Assembly: GCA_045642465.1 (NCBI GenBank)
Contig: JAZUIY010000016.1
Location: 1 to 64,000, forward strand
Direction of reading: 5' to 3'
DNA: 64,000 nt
From: RUG420 sp045642465
GTDB taxonomy: Bacteria; Bacillota; Clostridia; Oscillospirales; Acutalibacteraceae
A program made the position numbers and the translations under genes. Below, piece after piece: positions 23,226 through 32,754 of the stretch (positions are counted from its first letter, which is position 1; every line of letters begins with the position of its first letter). The notes beneath the pieces were generated by a model, which worked only from the letters and a program-made list of their open reading frames with translations, was not told the origin of the DNA and did no database searches.

Positions 23226-23658
23226 GGTCTTCTTCCGGGGCAAACGAGGTGATGGGATTCTTATGCCCTTCAATGACTTCTCGCTGGGCTTCCATTCGCT
23301 TGGATTCCCAATAGAGTTCATTTAAGGTGCGCATGACCAGATCCTTGTCTTCTTCCGTGACATTACCTCCGGAGAAGAGGGCAGTCATGTCAGAAAGCAG
23401 CAGCCGGACTTTCACGGCATCCTTTGGCCCGCTGCGCTCGGCGGCATCTATGGCATAGAAGTCCGCCGGGGTAATAAGGGCGGTGACGGGAACATCAAAA
23501 AACGCTGCCAGTTTTTGGATGGTCACCCGCTTTTTGGGGAGGATGGTACCCCGTTCATAGTTTTGGATGGTTCGGGCAGACACTCCGATTTCATCCGCCA
23601 ATTGCTTTTGCGTAAGTTTGTGAGCTTTGCGCAAGGATTTTAAGTTTTCGGAAAACAT
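23212..23658 (-). CDS. XRE-family transcriptional regulator
   Basis: A 148-residue repressor-like protein. Residues ~1-60 form the helix-turn-helix domain (LRKAHKLTQKQLADEIGVSARTIQNYERG). The rest is charged and probably dimerises. ATG 23658 is used because AAAGGAG lies 9 bases before it; the longer frame begins in the promoter region. It is coupled to ImmA. Its likely target is its own promoter and the divergent envelope operon. Confidence 0.87.
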   Translation of the reverse strand: MFSENLKSLRKAHKLTQKQLADEIGVSARTIQNYERGTILPKKRVTIQKLAAFFDVPVTALITPADFYAIDAAERSGPKDAVKVRLLLSDMTALFSGGNVTEEDKDLVMRTLNELYWESKRMEAQREVIEGHKNPITSFAPEEDHELY

Positions 23659-23937
23659 TTGGTAGAACTCCTTTCCTTTTCTTTTCCCAGGGTGCATTTT
23701 AGTGCTTTTTTAAGGAATTTTGAGGAAAACCGCACAAAATAGGCGTCAGCGATTGGCTCTTTGAAAGGTTCTTTTCCGCAATAAAAAAATACCCCTCCAA
23801 TCATGCAAAACGAACGGCTGTTTTTGCTCCAAAATATTGCAACTCAGTCATTTTTTTGGTTTAATAAATTGAATATGCTTATCTGGCAAAAACCCACCAT
23901 TTTTGCCGAATCCATAGAAAAAAGTGAGGGTCCACCA
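23659..23937. promoter_or_regulatory. Divergent promoter region between XRE and envelope operon
   Basis: An AT-rich 279-base gap with no convincing gene. The upstream extension of the SGNH frame into it lacks a ribosome binding site and contains several stop-free but unlikely codons. No clear palindrome was found. Confidence 0.4.
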
Positions 23938-25893
23938 TTGGAAAATCAGCCGAAACCGCATGATGCAAAAAAGAAGCGCATTTTGCCACTGATCATTGCC
24001 ATTCTTTTGGTCGTTTTCGTTGTGACATTGGGCGTGAAAATTTCACATTATAGTGGGAATTTGGAAAAACCGGTACTGACTTCTGTTTCCTACGAAAATA
24101 CCGGAAAAACCAATGCCGACGGCGGCTATGTCGTTTCTTTTGAAGCACAAAAGGGACAGACTTACCAGATTCTCCGGAAAACCGGGAGTCTGGGCTTTTT
24201 CCAGTCCTTAGATGAGGTCGTTACCGCCAAGGGTACAACCGCTAAATTCCAGGACAAAGCCATTGAAAAAGACAAAAAGTATACCTATAAAGTCCGTGCT
24301 GTCACGGTAAAGGACAACGGAACCGTGAAAAAGCACGGAAAGAAGAGTCATAAAATCAGCACCCATCCGGGCGTGGTAGAGGCAACGGTATCGGCAGGAA
24401 ACCTGTCTACCGAAGTGACATTCCAAAACGTAGGCGCAGACGCCTACCGCATTTACCGGAAATTCCCGGGTCAGAAGAAGTATCAGCTTTTGCGGGAATG
24501 GGAATTGGCTGACCAGGAACGGGATACCGCTCAGTTGACCTTTATTGACGAATATGCCACTACCATGACAGAGGCCCAGAAGAAAACCTATTTGGATGGC
24601 AAATACTTGGCTTATCTGGACCCGGTTGTCAACGGCAACCGTTACCGCGTGGTGCCGGTTTATTTTGATAAGAAAACCGGAAAATCTAGCTGGGGTTTCT
24701 TTGATACCTATGGCTTTTATCAGATGAGAAAAGCCGTTATGTCTAAAGTTACCCTTTGTGATGAAGACGGTACCATCAAAACGGCGCAGCTGGCAGAACG
24801 CAAACCGACATACGTAACCGTAACCTGGCAAGAAGTGCCAAATGCCGACGGCTATTTGGTACAGCAGGGGAAAAACAGCAAGAACTTTAAAACGGTAGTA
24901 GATACCGCCATGTTAAAGGATCAAAACGAATTTAACTATCGGGAAGATACTACCGGTTCCAACGGGGCTGCTGCCAGTGACGAAGAAGTAACTACCTGTA
25001 AGGTAGACCTTCCCTATAAAGAAAAGAAGCCGTACTACACCGTAGTGGCTTACTTTGAACGGGACGGAGAACGGATTTATGCAGACTATGAAACCGAATT
25101 CTCCATTGAAAATAGAGACTATAGCAATATCAGCATGCTCTACATCGCCGACAGCATTGCCTATGGCACTCCATATACCACCCGTTCCACCGGCTACGAA
25201 TATGCCTTCCCATTCCGGGTTACCCAGCTTACGGCAATCGATTCCTATAACGCCGGCATTCCGGGGGCAACCGTTGCAGATAAGAGCGGCGTCAGCGCCA
25301 GAAATTATCTGAAGGACGAATTGGAACGCTTGAAGGAAGGGGAAACCCCAACCTGTTACTACCTGCTGAACATGAAGGAAAACCACCGCGCCTTGCGGGA
25401 ATTTGATATCATTGTTTTGGAAGGCGGGGCCAACGACCACACTTGGGACATTGACTTAGGAAAGCCGGACACCAAAGATGGGGAAACCTTCTACGGCGCC
25501 TGGAATACCATTTTTGATGCCATTATTGACGCCAGCAAAGAACGTATTGCCGACGGGGAAAAACCAATTAAGGTTATCATGATGGACCTGTTCTATTCTG
25601 ACAAAGATAACGAGCAGGTTACCGTTCCAACCAGCCGGGAAGACAAGAAAAACATGTACGGCTTAACCTATAAGGATTACCAAAAGGCCGTAAACAATCT
25701 TTGCACCATTTACAGCAAAGAAAAGAGCATTGAAATGTACCACTTCATCAACGATGACTACGGTTTTGTTACCAGAGAAAACTGTGCAAAAACAACCGTA
25801 GATAATTTACATCTCACCACCAGTACCGCCAGTGATGTAGGCACCAAATTTGCCTACTTCCTGCGGGATATCCTGGATGGCAAACTTTCATAA
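23938..25893 (+). CDS. Membrane-anchored SGNH hydrolase with fibronectin-like repeats
   Basis: A 651-residue protein from a TTG start chosen because GAGGGT precedes it by 8 bases. A short Lys-rich tail and one transmembrane helix (LPLIIAILLVVFVVTLGV, ~14-32) anchor it facing outward. Residues ~40-390 contain three beta-sandwich-like repeats (VVSFEAQKGQTYQILRK, STEVTFQNVGADAYRIYRK, VTWQEVPNADGYLVQQG). The C-terminal SGNH domain has DSIAYG (Ser ~405), GGANDHTWD (~496) and DNLHLTT (~623). It may deacylate a wall or extracellular polymer. First gene of a five-gene envelope run. Confidence 0.75.
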   Translation: MENQPKPHDAKKKRILPLIIAILLVVFVVTLGVKISHYSGNLEKPVLTSVSYENTGKTNADGGYVVSFEAQKGQTYQILRKTGSLGFFQSLDEVVTAKGTTAKFQDKAIEKDKKYTYKVRAVTVKDNGTVKKHGKKSHKISTHPGVVEATVSAGNLSTEVTFQNVGADAYRIYRKFPGQKKYQLLREWELADQERDTAQLTFIDEYATTMTEAQKKTYLDGKYLAYLDPVVNGNRYRVVPVYFDKKTGKSSWGFFDTYGFYQMRKAVMSKVTLCDEDGTIKTAQLAERKPTYVTVTWQEVPNADGYLVQQGKNSKNFKTVVDTAMLKDQNEFNYREDTTGSNGAAASDEEVTTCKVDLPYKEKKPYYTVVAYFERDGERIYADYETEFSIENRDYSNISMLYIADSIAYGTPYTTRSTGYEYAFPFRVTQLTAIDSYNAGIPGATVADKSGVSARNYLKDELERLKEGETPTCYYLLNMKENHRALREFDIIVLEGGANDHTWDIDLGKPDTKDGETFYGAWNTIFDAIIDASKERIADGEKPIKVIMMDLFYSDKDNEQVTVPTSREDKKNMYGLTYKDYQKAVNNLCTIYSKEKSIEMYHFINDDYGFVTRENCAKTTVDNLHLTTSTASDVGTKFAYFLRDILDGKLS

Positions 25894-25905
25894 GGAGGGA
25901 ACACC

Positions 25906-26661
25906 ATGGAAAACACACCAGTACCGGTTCCAGAATATCAAAATGGAAAACAATTTTATGTAGGGCTTGTAAAGCACGTACTGCTTTTGCTCTTTACCTT
26001 TGGCATTTGGTACCTCATTTGGATTTACAAAATGGGTGTCTATATGCACGAAGATGAAGAAGATCCAGGCTTCCCACCGGTTGTACACCTGCTGCTTTCT
26101 TTGTTCATTCCTCCGTACCAGATTTATTTCTTCTTTAAACTGGCACAGAAGCTGGACAAGGACTATGAGAAGGCCGGAAAGAAATATGACCGCACTCTTT
26201 ACACACTGATCTTTGTTCTCTGTACCCTTTGCATTGGCGGCCCAATTGCTGCTGTTATTGCTCAGGACCAGGTAAACAGACTGGCAGATCCGGAACGCTA
26301 TGCTCCAAAGACCATTGTCTGCAAGGCTTGTGGAAAAGAATTTTTAGATAACCACGCTGTATGCCCACACTGCGGTGCTTCTTACAAAGAACCGTTCTAC
26401 AAGCAGGTTTGGTTTAAGGTGCTGGCTGTCCTGGCCGCTTTGGCTGTGCTTTGGACCATTTTCGTTTGTGGTTTTCTGCTGATAACAGGGTTACGCTCTT
26501 CCCATAACAGCGTAGAAGTTCCTGGAAACGACTATGGATATGAAGCCTTCGATGAGGCTTTTGATGAAGCCTTTGGCGAAGATTATGATATTGAACTGAC
26601 ACCGGACGGCGGCGTGAACTTTAGAATTGATAACGGCTCCGTCCATATGGAAACCGCGTAA
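25906..26661 (+). CDS. DUF4234 membrane protein with zinc ribbon
   Basis: A 251-residue protein with an N-terminal DUF4234-like region (LLLLFTFGIWYLIWIYKMG, then PPYQIYFFFKLAQ). A zinc ribbon (CKACGKEF...CPHCGAS, ~142-162) and a third membrane helix follow. The acidic tail contains the repeat EAFDEAFDEAFGED. Function unknown. It follows the SGNH gene by 12 bases with a GGAGG site and is related to the protein at 9480. Confidence 0.65.
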   Translation: MENTPVPVPEYQNGKQFYVGLVKHVLLLLFTFGIWYLIWIYKMGVYMHEDEEDPGFPPVVHLLLSLFIPPYQIYFFFKLAQKLDKDYEKAGKKYDRTLYTLIFVLCTLCIGGPIAAVIAQDQVNRLADPERYAPKTIVCKACGKEFLDNHAVCPHCGASYKEPFYKQVWFKVLAVLAALAVLWTIFVCGFLLITGLRSSHNSVEVPGNDYGYEAFDEAFDEAFGEDYDIELTPDGGVNFRIDNGSVHMETA

Positions 26662-26682
26662 CTTTTTTAGGAGATAGACGCA

Positions 26683-27297
26683 TTGAACAAAAAGAAATTA
26701 TTTGCAGTACTGGTATCTTTGGCCTTAATCATTGCCATTATTATTGGTGCTGTTGCTTTGGTAGACCATAGAAAATCTGCCGCAGGCAACAAACTTTCCG
26801 AAACCGGTCCGGCCACCCTCTATGGCGACATCAACGCCAAAGAGAATGACAACGTAGACCAGTTGACGGATGAAGACACCATGCTGACCAAGGTTTGTCA
26901 CGCCTTGGAAGCCATGAAGGAAAACGGAACCAGTAAGACGGCGTTGACGTTAAAGGAAACCGTTTCCAATCAGAAGACGGTTTACACGTTACTGTCGGAC
27001 AAGAAGCAAACCGCAGTTTTCTTTACCTTTGAAGACAATGGCCCTGTAGTTCATTGCAACAGCAAAGAAAAGAATGACGTTGCACTCTTTGAAAAGTGCG
27101 CTGCTGTTTTAATTTATGTTTCCACCCCATCGGTAGGGAAGTATGAAGATTGTGCCAAGACCTTCGCTGCCATGAAAAACTTAATGTCCCGGGATGGTAC
27201 TACCGTAAACTTCAACCAAAATTACACCGAGTTCACCTATCATCTGAAAGATGGAAGCCGTACCTTTGCTGCCACAGCAGCCAAGACGGTAGGATAA
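26683..27297 (+). CDS. Membrane-anchored protein of unknown function, 204 residues
   Basis: Starts with TTG (AGGAGA, 9 bases upstream). One N-terminal transmembrane helix (LFAVLVSLALIIAIIIGAVAL) and an extracellular domain of about 170 residues with no motif I recognise. The context within an envelope operon suggests a surface role. Confidence 0.55.
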   Translation: MNKKKLFAVLVSLALIIAIIIGAVALVDHRKSAAGNKLSETGPATLYGDINAKENDNVDQLTDEDTMLTKVCHALEAMKENGTSKTALTLKETVSNQKTVYTLLSDKKQTAVFFTFEDNGPVVHCNSKEKNDVALFEKCAAVLIYVSTPSVGKYEDCAKTFAAMKNLMSRDGTTVNFNQNYTEFTYHLKDGSRTFAATAAKTVG

Positions 27298-27307
27298 GGA
27301 GCCGATT

Positions 27308-27814
27308 ATGAAATTAAAGACATTATGTATTATTTTGAGCGTTGCGCTTTCCATATTGGTTCTGGTAGCAGCCCTGCTTTACTTTTTGGGAAATCCGGTT
27401 CAATTGGTACAAGATAGCCTTTCGGGAGTGGAGTCCGAATCTGTTTCCCAGTTAGAGGAAGCCGGATATACAGAAGTAAATGTCACTTATGAAGACGGCA
27501 GTGCAGAAGCTGTTATTTCCGAATCTAAATTGAATTCGGAAGCTGCCTTAGAAAAGTATGTTGGAAGATCCATGACCTTCACCGCTGTGGTAAAGGCAAC
27601 CAGTAATGCAGTAGGTTACATTGATTTGACGCCGGAAGCTGCGGAACTCAATGGGGAAACCCTGGCTTGTAATGTGGCAGATGGAACGGATCAGGATTTA
27701 ATGGCTGTGGTCAATGCCTGCACACCGGGAGACCGGGTTACCGTATCCGGTACCTTCCAGAAGGACGAAAACAATCAGCTCCGGTTCTATATTGCTTCTA
27801 CTAAATTAGCGTAA
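27308..27814 (+). CDS. Exported OB-fold (tRNA_anti-like) protein
   Basis: A 168-residue protein with an N-terminal membrane helix and a C-terminal small beta barrel of the tRNA_anti-like type (SMTFTAVVKATSN...TPGDRVTVSGTFQ). Such OB folds in exported proteins have no proven nucleic acid role. A similar protein is encoded at 41965-42417. It ends the tight part of the envelope operon. Confidence 0.6.
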   Translation: MKLKTLCIILSVALSILVLVAALLYFLGNPVQLVQDSLSGVESESVSQLEEAGYTEVNVTYEDGSAEAVISESKLNSEAALEKYVGRSMTFTAVVKATSNAVGYIDLTPEAAELNGETLACNVADGTDQDLMAVVNACTPGDRVTVSGTFQKDENNQLRFYIASTKLA

Positions 27815-27893
27815 AGACCATTTCACCATACAGTAGCCCTTCTTTTGGAGTGTGTCGTATATAGGGTTGAAATGATGATTGGAGGTATTCGTA

Positions 27894-28673
27894 ATGAAAA
27901 ACACAATGAAGAAAATGGTAGCCTTATTGATGGCTATGATGATGTTACTCGGCTTTGCCGCTTGTAAGAATAAGTCGGAAGATGCCGCTGCGCCTGAAAC
28001 CACTGTGGCTGCAGATACTGCCAATGCGGATGCTGCCAAGCAGGACAAGGCCCAGAAAAAGGACACCGAAAAGAAAGACACCAAGGAAGACGCAGCCAAG
28101 AAGACTGCGAACCCTTATGACTCCATTTTGAAGGCTTATCAGAGTGCTGTTTCCGGAAAACTTGGCCGCGAAGCCATGGGAGACAAAGGCCTGAATTACC
28201 TTGCTGCTGACGGTACTTTAGATAACATCTACTACAGCATGGTAGACCTGGACAAAAACGGTACTGAAGAATTGATTCTGACCACGAAGCAGTCCACTTT
28301 TGATGCTGCTAAGAGCATCAGTTCTATTATTGATATCTACACCATCCAGGATGGCAAGCCGGTTCTGGTAGTTCGTGCCGGAGAACGTGACCGTTACTAT
28401 ATTGCTGCTGACAACTGCATTTACAATGAAGGTTCTAACAGCGCATTTGAAAGCACCGCTACCAAGTATGTCCTGAAGGGTGCAAAACTGGTTCAGGTTC
28501 AGAAGGTAGAACTGCTTTATGCCAAGGATGAAACCGGCACCAACAAGTTCATTGTTACCACCAAAGATGGCAAGAAGAACGCTTCCGAAGAAGAAGCTCT
28601 TAAGATTTGCTCCGATTGGTATGGCTCCTACATTAACCTGAAGGGAACTCAGTTGAGAACTTACGGAAAATAA
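27894..28673 (+). CDS. Lipoprotein with Lys/Ala-rich linker
   Basis: A 259-residue lipoprotein (lipobox GFAAC, Cys24) with a low-complexity linker (residues ~30-70, rich in A, D, K and T) and a globular domain. The segment YSMVDLDKNGTEELILTT resembles a calcium-binding or FG-GAP-like loop. ATG 27894 is used for the GGAGG site 8 bases upstream. Function unknown. Confidence 0.65.
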   Translation: MKNTMKKMVALLMAMMMLLGFAACKNKSEDAAAPETTVAADTANADAAKQDKAQKKDTEKKDTKEDAAKKTANPYDSILKAYQSAVSGKLGREAMGDKGLNYLAADGTLDNIYYSMVDLDKNGTEELILTTKQSTFDAAKSISSIIDIYTIQDGKPVLVVRAGERDRYYIAADNCIYNEGSNSAFESTATKYVLKGAKLVQVQKVELLYAKDETGTNKFIVTTKDGKKNASEEEALKICSDWYGSYINLKGTQLRTYGK

Positions 28674-28685
28674 TACTAAAAAAAG

Positions 28686-28715
28686 AAGCCCTTTCCTTTC
28701 GGGAAAGGGCTTTTT
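28686..28715 (+). terminator. Terminator of the envelope operon
   Basis: AAGCCCTTTCC-TTTC-GGGAAAGGGCTT plus T run. Confidence 0.9.
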
Positions 28716-28788
28716 CTTATGCCGATTTCGTTGACACTATTTTCCTGGTTTGTTACACTTTTCTTTGTGCAATTGGAGGACATATATC

Positions 28789-30189
28789 ATGAAAACTGAA
28801 AAAAAGAGAGGCAGCTTTTCCTCTCAAATCGGCTTCGTACTGGCCGCTGCAGGTTCTGCTGTAGGCTTGGGTAACATTTGGCGTTTCCCATACCTGGCCG
28901 CCAAGGATGGCGGTGGGCTGTTCCTGTTGGTTTACGCTATTTTAGTTGTAACCTTCGGTTATACCTTGCTGACATCTGAAATCGGGATTGGCCGTATGAC
29001 CCGCCAAGGGCCATTGACCGCCTATAAAAAATTAGATTCCAAATGGGGCTTTTTGGGCATCCTTGCCTGGTTTGTCCCTATGATTATCTTGCCATATTAC
29101 TGCGTCATTGGCGGTTGGGTACTGAAGTATTTGGAAGTATTCTTAACCGGCCAAAGCGTAGCTGCGGCAGATAGTGAATATTTTGGTGGCTTTATTTCTA
29201 CCGTAGGAGAACCAATTATCTTCTTTGCCATCTTTATTGTTGTTACCGCTCTCGTTATTTTAATGGGCGTAGACAAAGGCATTGAACGGGTATCCAGTGT
29301 GTTAATGCCAATTTTGGTCATTATGATTTTGGGAATTTCCCTTTTCTCTTTGACCTTAAAGCATACCGATGCCACCGGCCTTACCCGCACCGGCTTGGAA
29401 GGTTTCAAAATATATTTGATTCCGAACTTTGATGGGCTGACCTTAAAAGGTCTTTTTAGCATCATTGTGGATGCCATGGGTCAGCTGTTTTATTCCATTT
29501 CCGTTGCCATGGGTATTATGATTACCTACGGTTCCTATGCGAAGAAAGAGACCAACCTGACCAAGTCCATTAACCAGATTGAACTCTTTGACACCGGTGT
29601 AGCATTCCTTGCCGGCGCCATGATTATTCCGGCTGTATTCTGCTTTACCGGTACAGAAGGTATGGCAGCTGGTCCGGGCCTCATTTTCGTTGCATTACCT
29701 AAGGTATTTCTTGCCATGGGCACCGCCGGGAAAGTGCTGGGTCTGGTCTTTTTCCTGATTGTTACAGTGGCTGCATTGACTTCTGCAGTTTCCCTGTTTG
29801 AAGCCATTTTGTCTTCTCTCATGGACCACTTCCACTTAAGCCGTGGCATAGGTTCCACCATTGTGTTTGCCTGGACCATGCTGGTAGGTGTTACGGTTTG
29901 TCTCGGGTACAATATTTGGACCCTGGATCTTCATTTTCCGAACGGCAGCACCGGTTCTATTTTGGACCTTTTGGACTATGCCTCCAACTATGTTTTGATG
30001 CCGATTGTAGCCATGCTGACTTGCGTCTTCGTGGGCTGGAAATTAAAACCGAAAACCTTGTTAAATGAAATCACCAATGAAGGCACCATCAAGCACAGAA
30101 GATCCAAATTGTACGTTGCCATGGTAAAGTTTATTGCCCCTGCAATGTTACTGACCTTACTGCTGCAGTCCTTCGGAATTATCCAGTAA
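28789..30189 (+). CDS. Sodium-dependent transporter, SNF (neurotransmitter symporter) family
   Basis: A 466-residue transporter with about 11-12 membrane helices. The family opening GFVLAAAGSAVGLGNIWRFP is intact, including the Na+/substrate-binding helix 1. The TM6-like break (LFYSISVAMGIMITYGSY) is also visible. Bacterial members take up amino acids with Na+, and tryptophan, tyrosine and leucine are known examples. ATG 28789 follows TTGGAGGA. Single gene with its own terminator. Confidence 0.92.
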   Translation: MKTEKKRGSFSSQIGFVLAAAGSAVGLGNIWRFPYLAAKDGGGLFLLVYAILVVTFGYTLLTSEIGIGRMTRQGPLTAYKKLDSKWGFLGILAWFVPMIILPYYCVIGGWVLKYLEVFLTGQSVAAADSEYFGGFISTVGEPIIFFAIFIVVTALVILMGVDKGIERVSSVLMPILVIMILGISLFSLTLKHTDATGLTRTGLEGFKIYLIPNFDGLTLKGLFSIIVDAMGQLFYSISVAMGIMITYGSYAKKETNLTKSINQIELFDTGVAFLAGAMIIPAVFCFTGTEGMAAGPGLIFVALPKVFLAMGTAGKVLGLVFFLIVTVAALTSAVSLFEAILSSLMDHFHLSRGIGSTIVFAWTMLVGVTVCLGYNIWTLDLHFPNGSTGSILDLLDYASNYVLMPIVAMLTCVFVGWKLKPKTLLNEITNEGTIKHRRSKLYVAMVKFIAPAMLLTLLLQSFGIIQ

Positions 30190-30191
30190 AC

Positions 30192-30227
30192 AAAAAGCCT
30201 TTTCCGCTTTTGGGAAAGGCTTTTTCT
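30192..30227 (+). terminator. Terminator after SNF transporter
   Basis: AAAAAGCCTTTTCC / GGGAAAGGCTTTTT around a GCTTTT loop. Confidence 0.88.
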
Positions 30228-30242
30228 TTTTGGGGTTTATGG

Positions 30243-30291
30243 TATAATTTTCTTTGTAATGTTACGGCGATTTGGTGGTTGCTGAATCGCC
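30243..30291 (+). promoter_or_regulatory. -10 box and 5' hairpin of the amidohydrolase operon
   Basis: TATAAT at 30243-30248 is followed by a GGCGATT...AATCGCC stem (30266-30291) just before the ribosome binding site. The hairpin may tune translation. Confidence 0.45.
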
Positions 30292-30309
30292 AAGAGAGAG
30301 GGAATTAAA

Positions 30310-31650
30310 ATGAAATATGCATTTATCAATGGATACGTTTTGAACGGAAACGAAGATATGCAGCCGGAAGCCGGCCTTGCGATTCTTGTAGATGGTGAAA
30401 AAATTGTTGATGTTGTTCCTGCCGAAGGTGCAGATTTAACCGGTTATGAAACAGTGGATTTGGCCGGAAAATATATTATGCCGGGCCTGATTAACATGCA
30501 CATTCATGTGCCTTCCTCCGGTAAGGCCACCAAGGAAAATGAAAAGCCAACCGATTATAAAAAGCTCTTCAAGATCTTTAAAATTCCAGGCGCCTTACAG
30601 ATTTTTGAAACCGTGCAGCATGGCATGGTGAAGAAGGAACTCTTCAGTGGATGTACCACCGTTCGTACCGTTGGCGGCGTATATGACTGTGACTCTCATA
30701 TCCGTGACAAAGTCAATGCCGGAAAGATTGACGGCCCTCGTATGCTGGTTGCCAACAGTGCCGTTACTGTAGAAGGCGGTCATATGGGTGGCTCCGTTGC
30801 CATTGAATGTGAATCTATTGAACAGGCAGTTGCTCAAATCAACTACAACGCTGACCAGGGCGTAGACCTGATTAAACTGATGATTACCGGCGGCGTTATG
30901 GACGCTACCGTTCCAGGTGAACCAGGTGCCCTCCGTATGGACTTGGATATTGTAAAAGCTTGCTGTGACGCAGCTCATGCCCGTGGATTGGCTGTTGCTG
31001 CTCATGTAGAATCTCCGGAAGGTGTTCGGGTTGCACTGCAGGGCGGTGTTGACACCATTGAACATGGTGCCCAGCCGGACGAAGAAATTATTGAACTCTT
31101 TAAGAAGACCGGTTCTGCAGACATCTGCACCATTTCTCCGGCACTTCCGTATACCGTATTTGAAGAATCTGAATCCCACGCAGGTGACTTGGGCAGACTG
31201 AACGGTTCCGTTGTATTTGAGGGAATTGTAAACTGCGCAAAGACCTGTCTGGAAAATGGTGTTCCGGTTGGTCTGGGCACCGACACCGGATGCCCATTCA
31301 TCCGCCATTATGACATGTGGAGAGAAGTACATTACTTCTCCGTATGGTGCGGCGTTTCCAAGGCATTCGCTCTGTCCACCGCCACCAAGGGCAACGCAAA
31401 AATTGCAAAAATTGATGACAAGGTTGGTACCATTGAAAAGGGTAAGTATGCAGATATGATTGTTTCTGCTAAGAACCCTCTGGACGATCTGAAAGTCTTA
31501 AAGAACCTGGATATGGTTATTAAGGGCGGCAAGATTTACAACCAGCCGAAAATCAAAAAAGATAAGTACATTGATGACCTTCTGGATAAGTACATTGACT
31601 TCACTCCGGAAGAGTTTGAAAAACTGAAAGCAGAGAGAATTTATAAATGA
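30310..31650 (+). CDS. Amidohydrolase family protein (imidazolonepropionase/prolidase-like)
   Basis: A 446-residue TIM-barrel metal hydrolase. Metal-binding HxH is in GLINMHIHVPSSG, a likely carboxylated Lys in LIKLMITGG, His ligands in AAHVESPEG and TIEHGAQ, and the catalytic Asp in GLGTDTGCP. The nearest types hydrolyse cyclic amides or Xaa-Pro dipeptides; the substrate cannot be fixed. First gene of a tight operon in which every following stop overlaps the next start through the DraG/GNAT fusion. Confidence 0.85.
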   Translation: MKYAFINGYVLNGNEDMQPEAGLAILVDGEKIVDVVPAEGADLTGYETVDLAGKYIMPGLINMHIHVPSSGKATKENEKPTDYKKLFKIFKIPGALQIFETVQHGMVKKELFSGCTTVRTVGGVYDCDSHIRDKVNAGKIDGPRMLVANSAVTVEGGHMGGSVAIECESIEQAVAQINYNADQGVDLIKLMITGGVMDATVPGEPGALRMDLDIVKACCDAAHARGLAVAAHVESPEGVRVALQGGVDTIEHGAQPDEEIIELFKKTGSADICTISPALPYTVFEESESHAGDLGRLNGSVVFEGIVNCAKTCLENGVPVGLGTDTGCPFIRHYDMWREVHYFSVWCGVSKAFALSTATKGNAKIAKIDDKVGTIEKGKYADMIVSAKNPLDDLKVLKNLDMVIKGGKIYNQPKIKKDKYIDDLLDKYIDFTPEEFEKLKAERIYK

Positions 31651-32042
31651 TTTCTAACTTAAGATTCCGTATTCATTATTGGCCGAACGATGTAGTGGAC
31701 CTCTACTTTGAATATAACAAAGGCTTGGTTTCCTACACCGGTTCTATTGAGGACCCACTCTTTTTAGACCGCAAGTTTGAAGGAACCCTTCGCCAGAAGA
31801 GCACCGCCTTTGTGGAGGACTTAGAAGCGGTGGGACTGGCTTCCTTTAGAGAAGTCTATAACAGTACTACCAGTGGCCACTATGACTGGAAAATGACCTG
31901 GCAGGAGCGGGGGGAAAAGCCACGCCATGCCCAGGGAAAAGATGCGGCTCCGGAAACCTTTGGCCAGCTGATTGCCCTTTTGCAGGAAGCTGTTCCGGAA
32001 GCAGCAGAAGACTTAGCAAAGTGGAGTACCTATGCGCTCTAA
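31647..32042 (+). CDS. Conserved-looking hypothetical protein, 131 residues
   Basis: A soluble alpha/beta protein with no motif I recognise. It overlaps the amidohydrolase by 4 bases and the next membrane protein gene by 11, so it is translated with them. The charged, tryptophan-containing composition (HYDWKMTWQERGEK) looks like a real folded protein. Confidence 0.5.
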   Translation: MISNLRFRIHYWPNDVVDLYFEYNKGLVSYTGSIEDPLFLDRKFEGTLRQKSTAFVEDLEAVGLASFREVYNSTTSGHYDWKMTWQERGEKPRHAQGKDAAPETFGQLIALLQEAVPEAAEDLAKWSTYAL

Positions 32043-32754
32043 AAAGGTAATCCACAAAGAGACCATGTATTTATTGGCAGTGGTTATCTTGGCACTATCG
32101 GTGTCCTTGGTTTCCGCTGCCGATTTTGGCTTATCCATGATTGCCGCACCGGCCTATCTGGTGGGACAGGCTTTGGGCCTAACCTTCGGTCAAGGAGAGT
32201 ACATTGTTGAAGGTATTCTTTTTGTCATCTTCTGTCTGATTATGAAGAAGTGTAAGGTGGCCTATTTCTGTTCTTTCCTGACCGGGATATTTTATGGTAC
32301 GGTGCTGGATTTATGGAGAAGCATTCCCATCCTCAGCCAGGCTACTATTGATGCGGGGACCTTGCCAATGGCCACCCGAATTGTTTTCTTTACGGTGGGA
32401 GAACTGTTGACCGGCATTTCCGTTGCCATGTTCTTCCAAGCCTATTTTTACCCGGCTGTATACGACTTTTTTGTCAAAGGGATTACCGCTCAGTACAACC
32501 TTCCCATTTCCAGGTTTAAACTGGGCTTTGACTGTTCCATGCTGGTTATTAGCATAACCTTGTCACTGGTGCTGTTCCACGGCTTCGTGGGCATTGGCAT
32601 CGGTACCTTAATTATGTGTGCGGTAAACGGTCCGCTCATCGGCTTTATGGACCGAACCTTACACCGTTTTTTTACGTTCCAATCTTTCTTCCCGAAGTGG
32701 GATAACTATTTCTTAAAACAAATATATTTTACTCCGAAAGAGGATCACGAATGA
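32032..32754 (+). CDS. YitT/YczE-like multi-pass membrane protein (DUF6198 type)
   Basis: A 240-residue protein with five or six membrane helices. The start (VSAADFGLSMIAAPAYLVGQALG) and centre (YGTVLDLWRS) fit the YczE/YitT-like group of Bacillota membrane proteins of unknown transport function. It sits between a hypothetical protein and the ADP-ribosylglycohydrolase gene with overlaps at both ends. Confidence 0.65.
   Translation: MRSKKVIHKETMYLLAVVILALSVSLVSAADFGLSMIAAPAYLVGQALGLTFGQGEYIVEGILFVIFCLIMKKCKVAYFCSFLTGIFYGTVLDLWRSIPILSQATIDAGTLPMATRIVFFTVGELLTGISVAMFFQAYFYPAVYDFFVKGITAQYNLPISRFKLGFDCSMLVISITLSLVLFHGFVGIGIGTLIMCAVNGPLIGFMDRTLHRFFTFQSFFPKWDNYFLKQIYFTPKEDHE

Noticed and set aside
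22752..23658. Prophage or ICE immunity region
   Set aside because: Only the XRE/ImmA pair is present; there is no integrase, structural, excision or relaxase gene and no flanking repeat.
23803..23937. N-terminal 45-residue extension of the SGNH protein
   Set aside because: No ribosome site at 23803, and a TTG with GAGGGT at 8 bases gives a normal membrane-anchor start.
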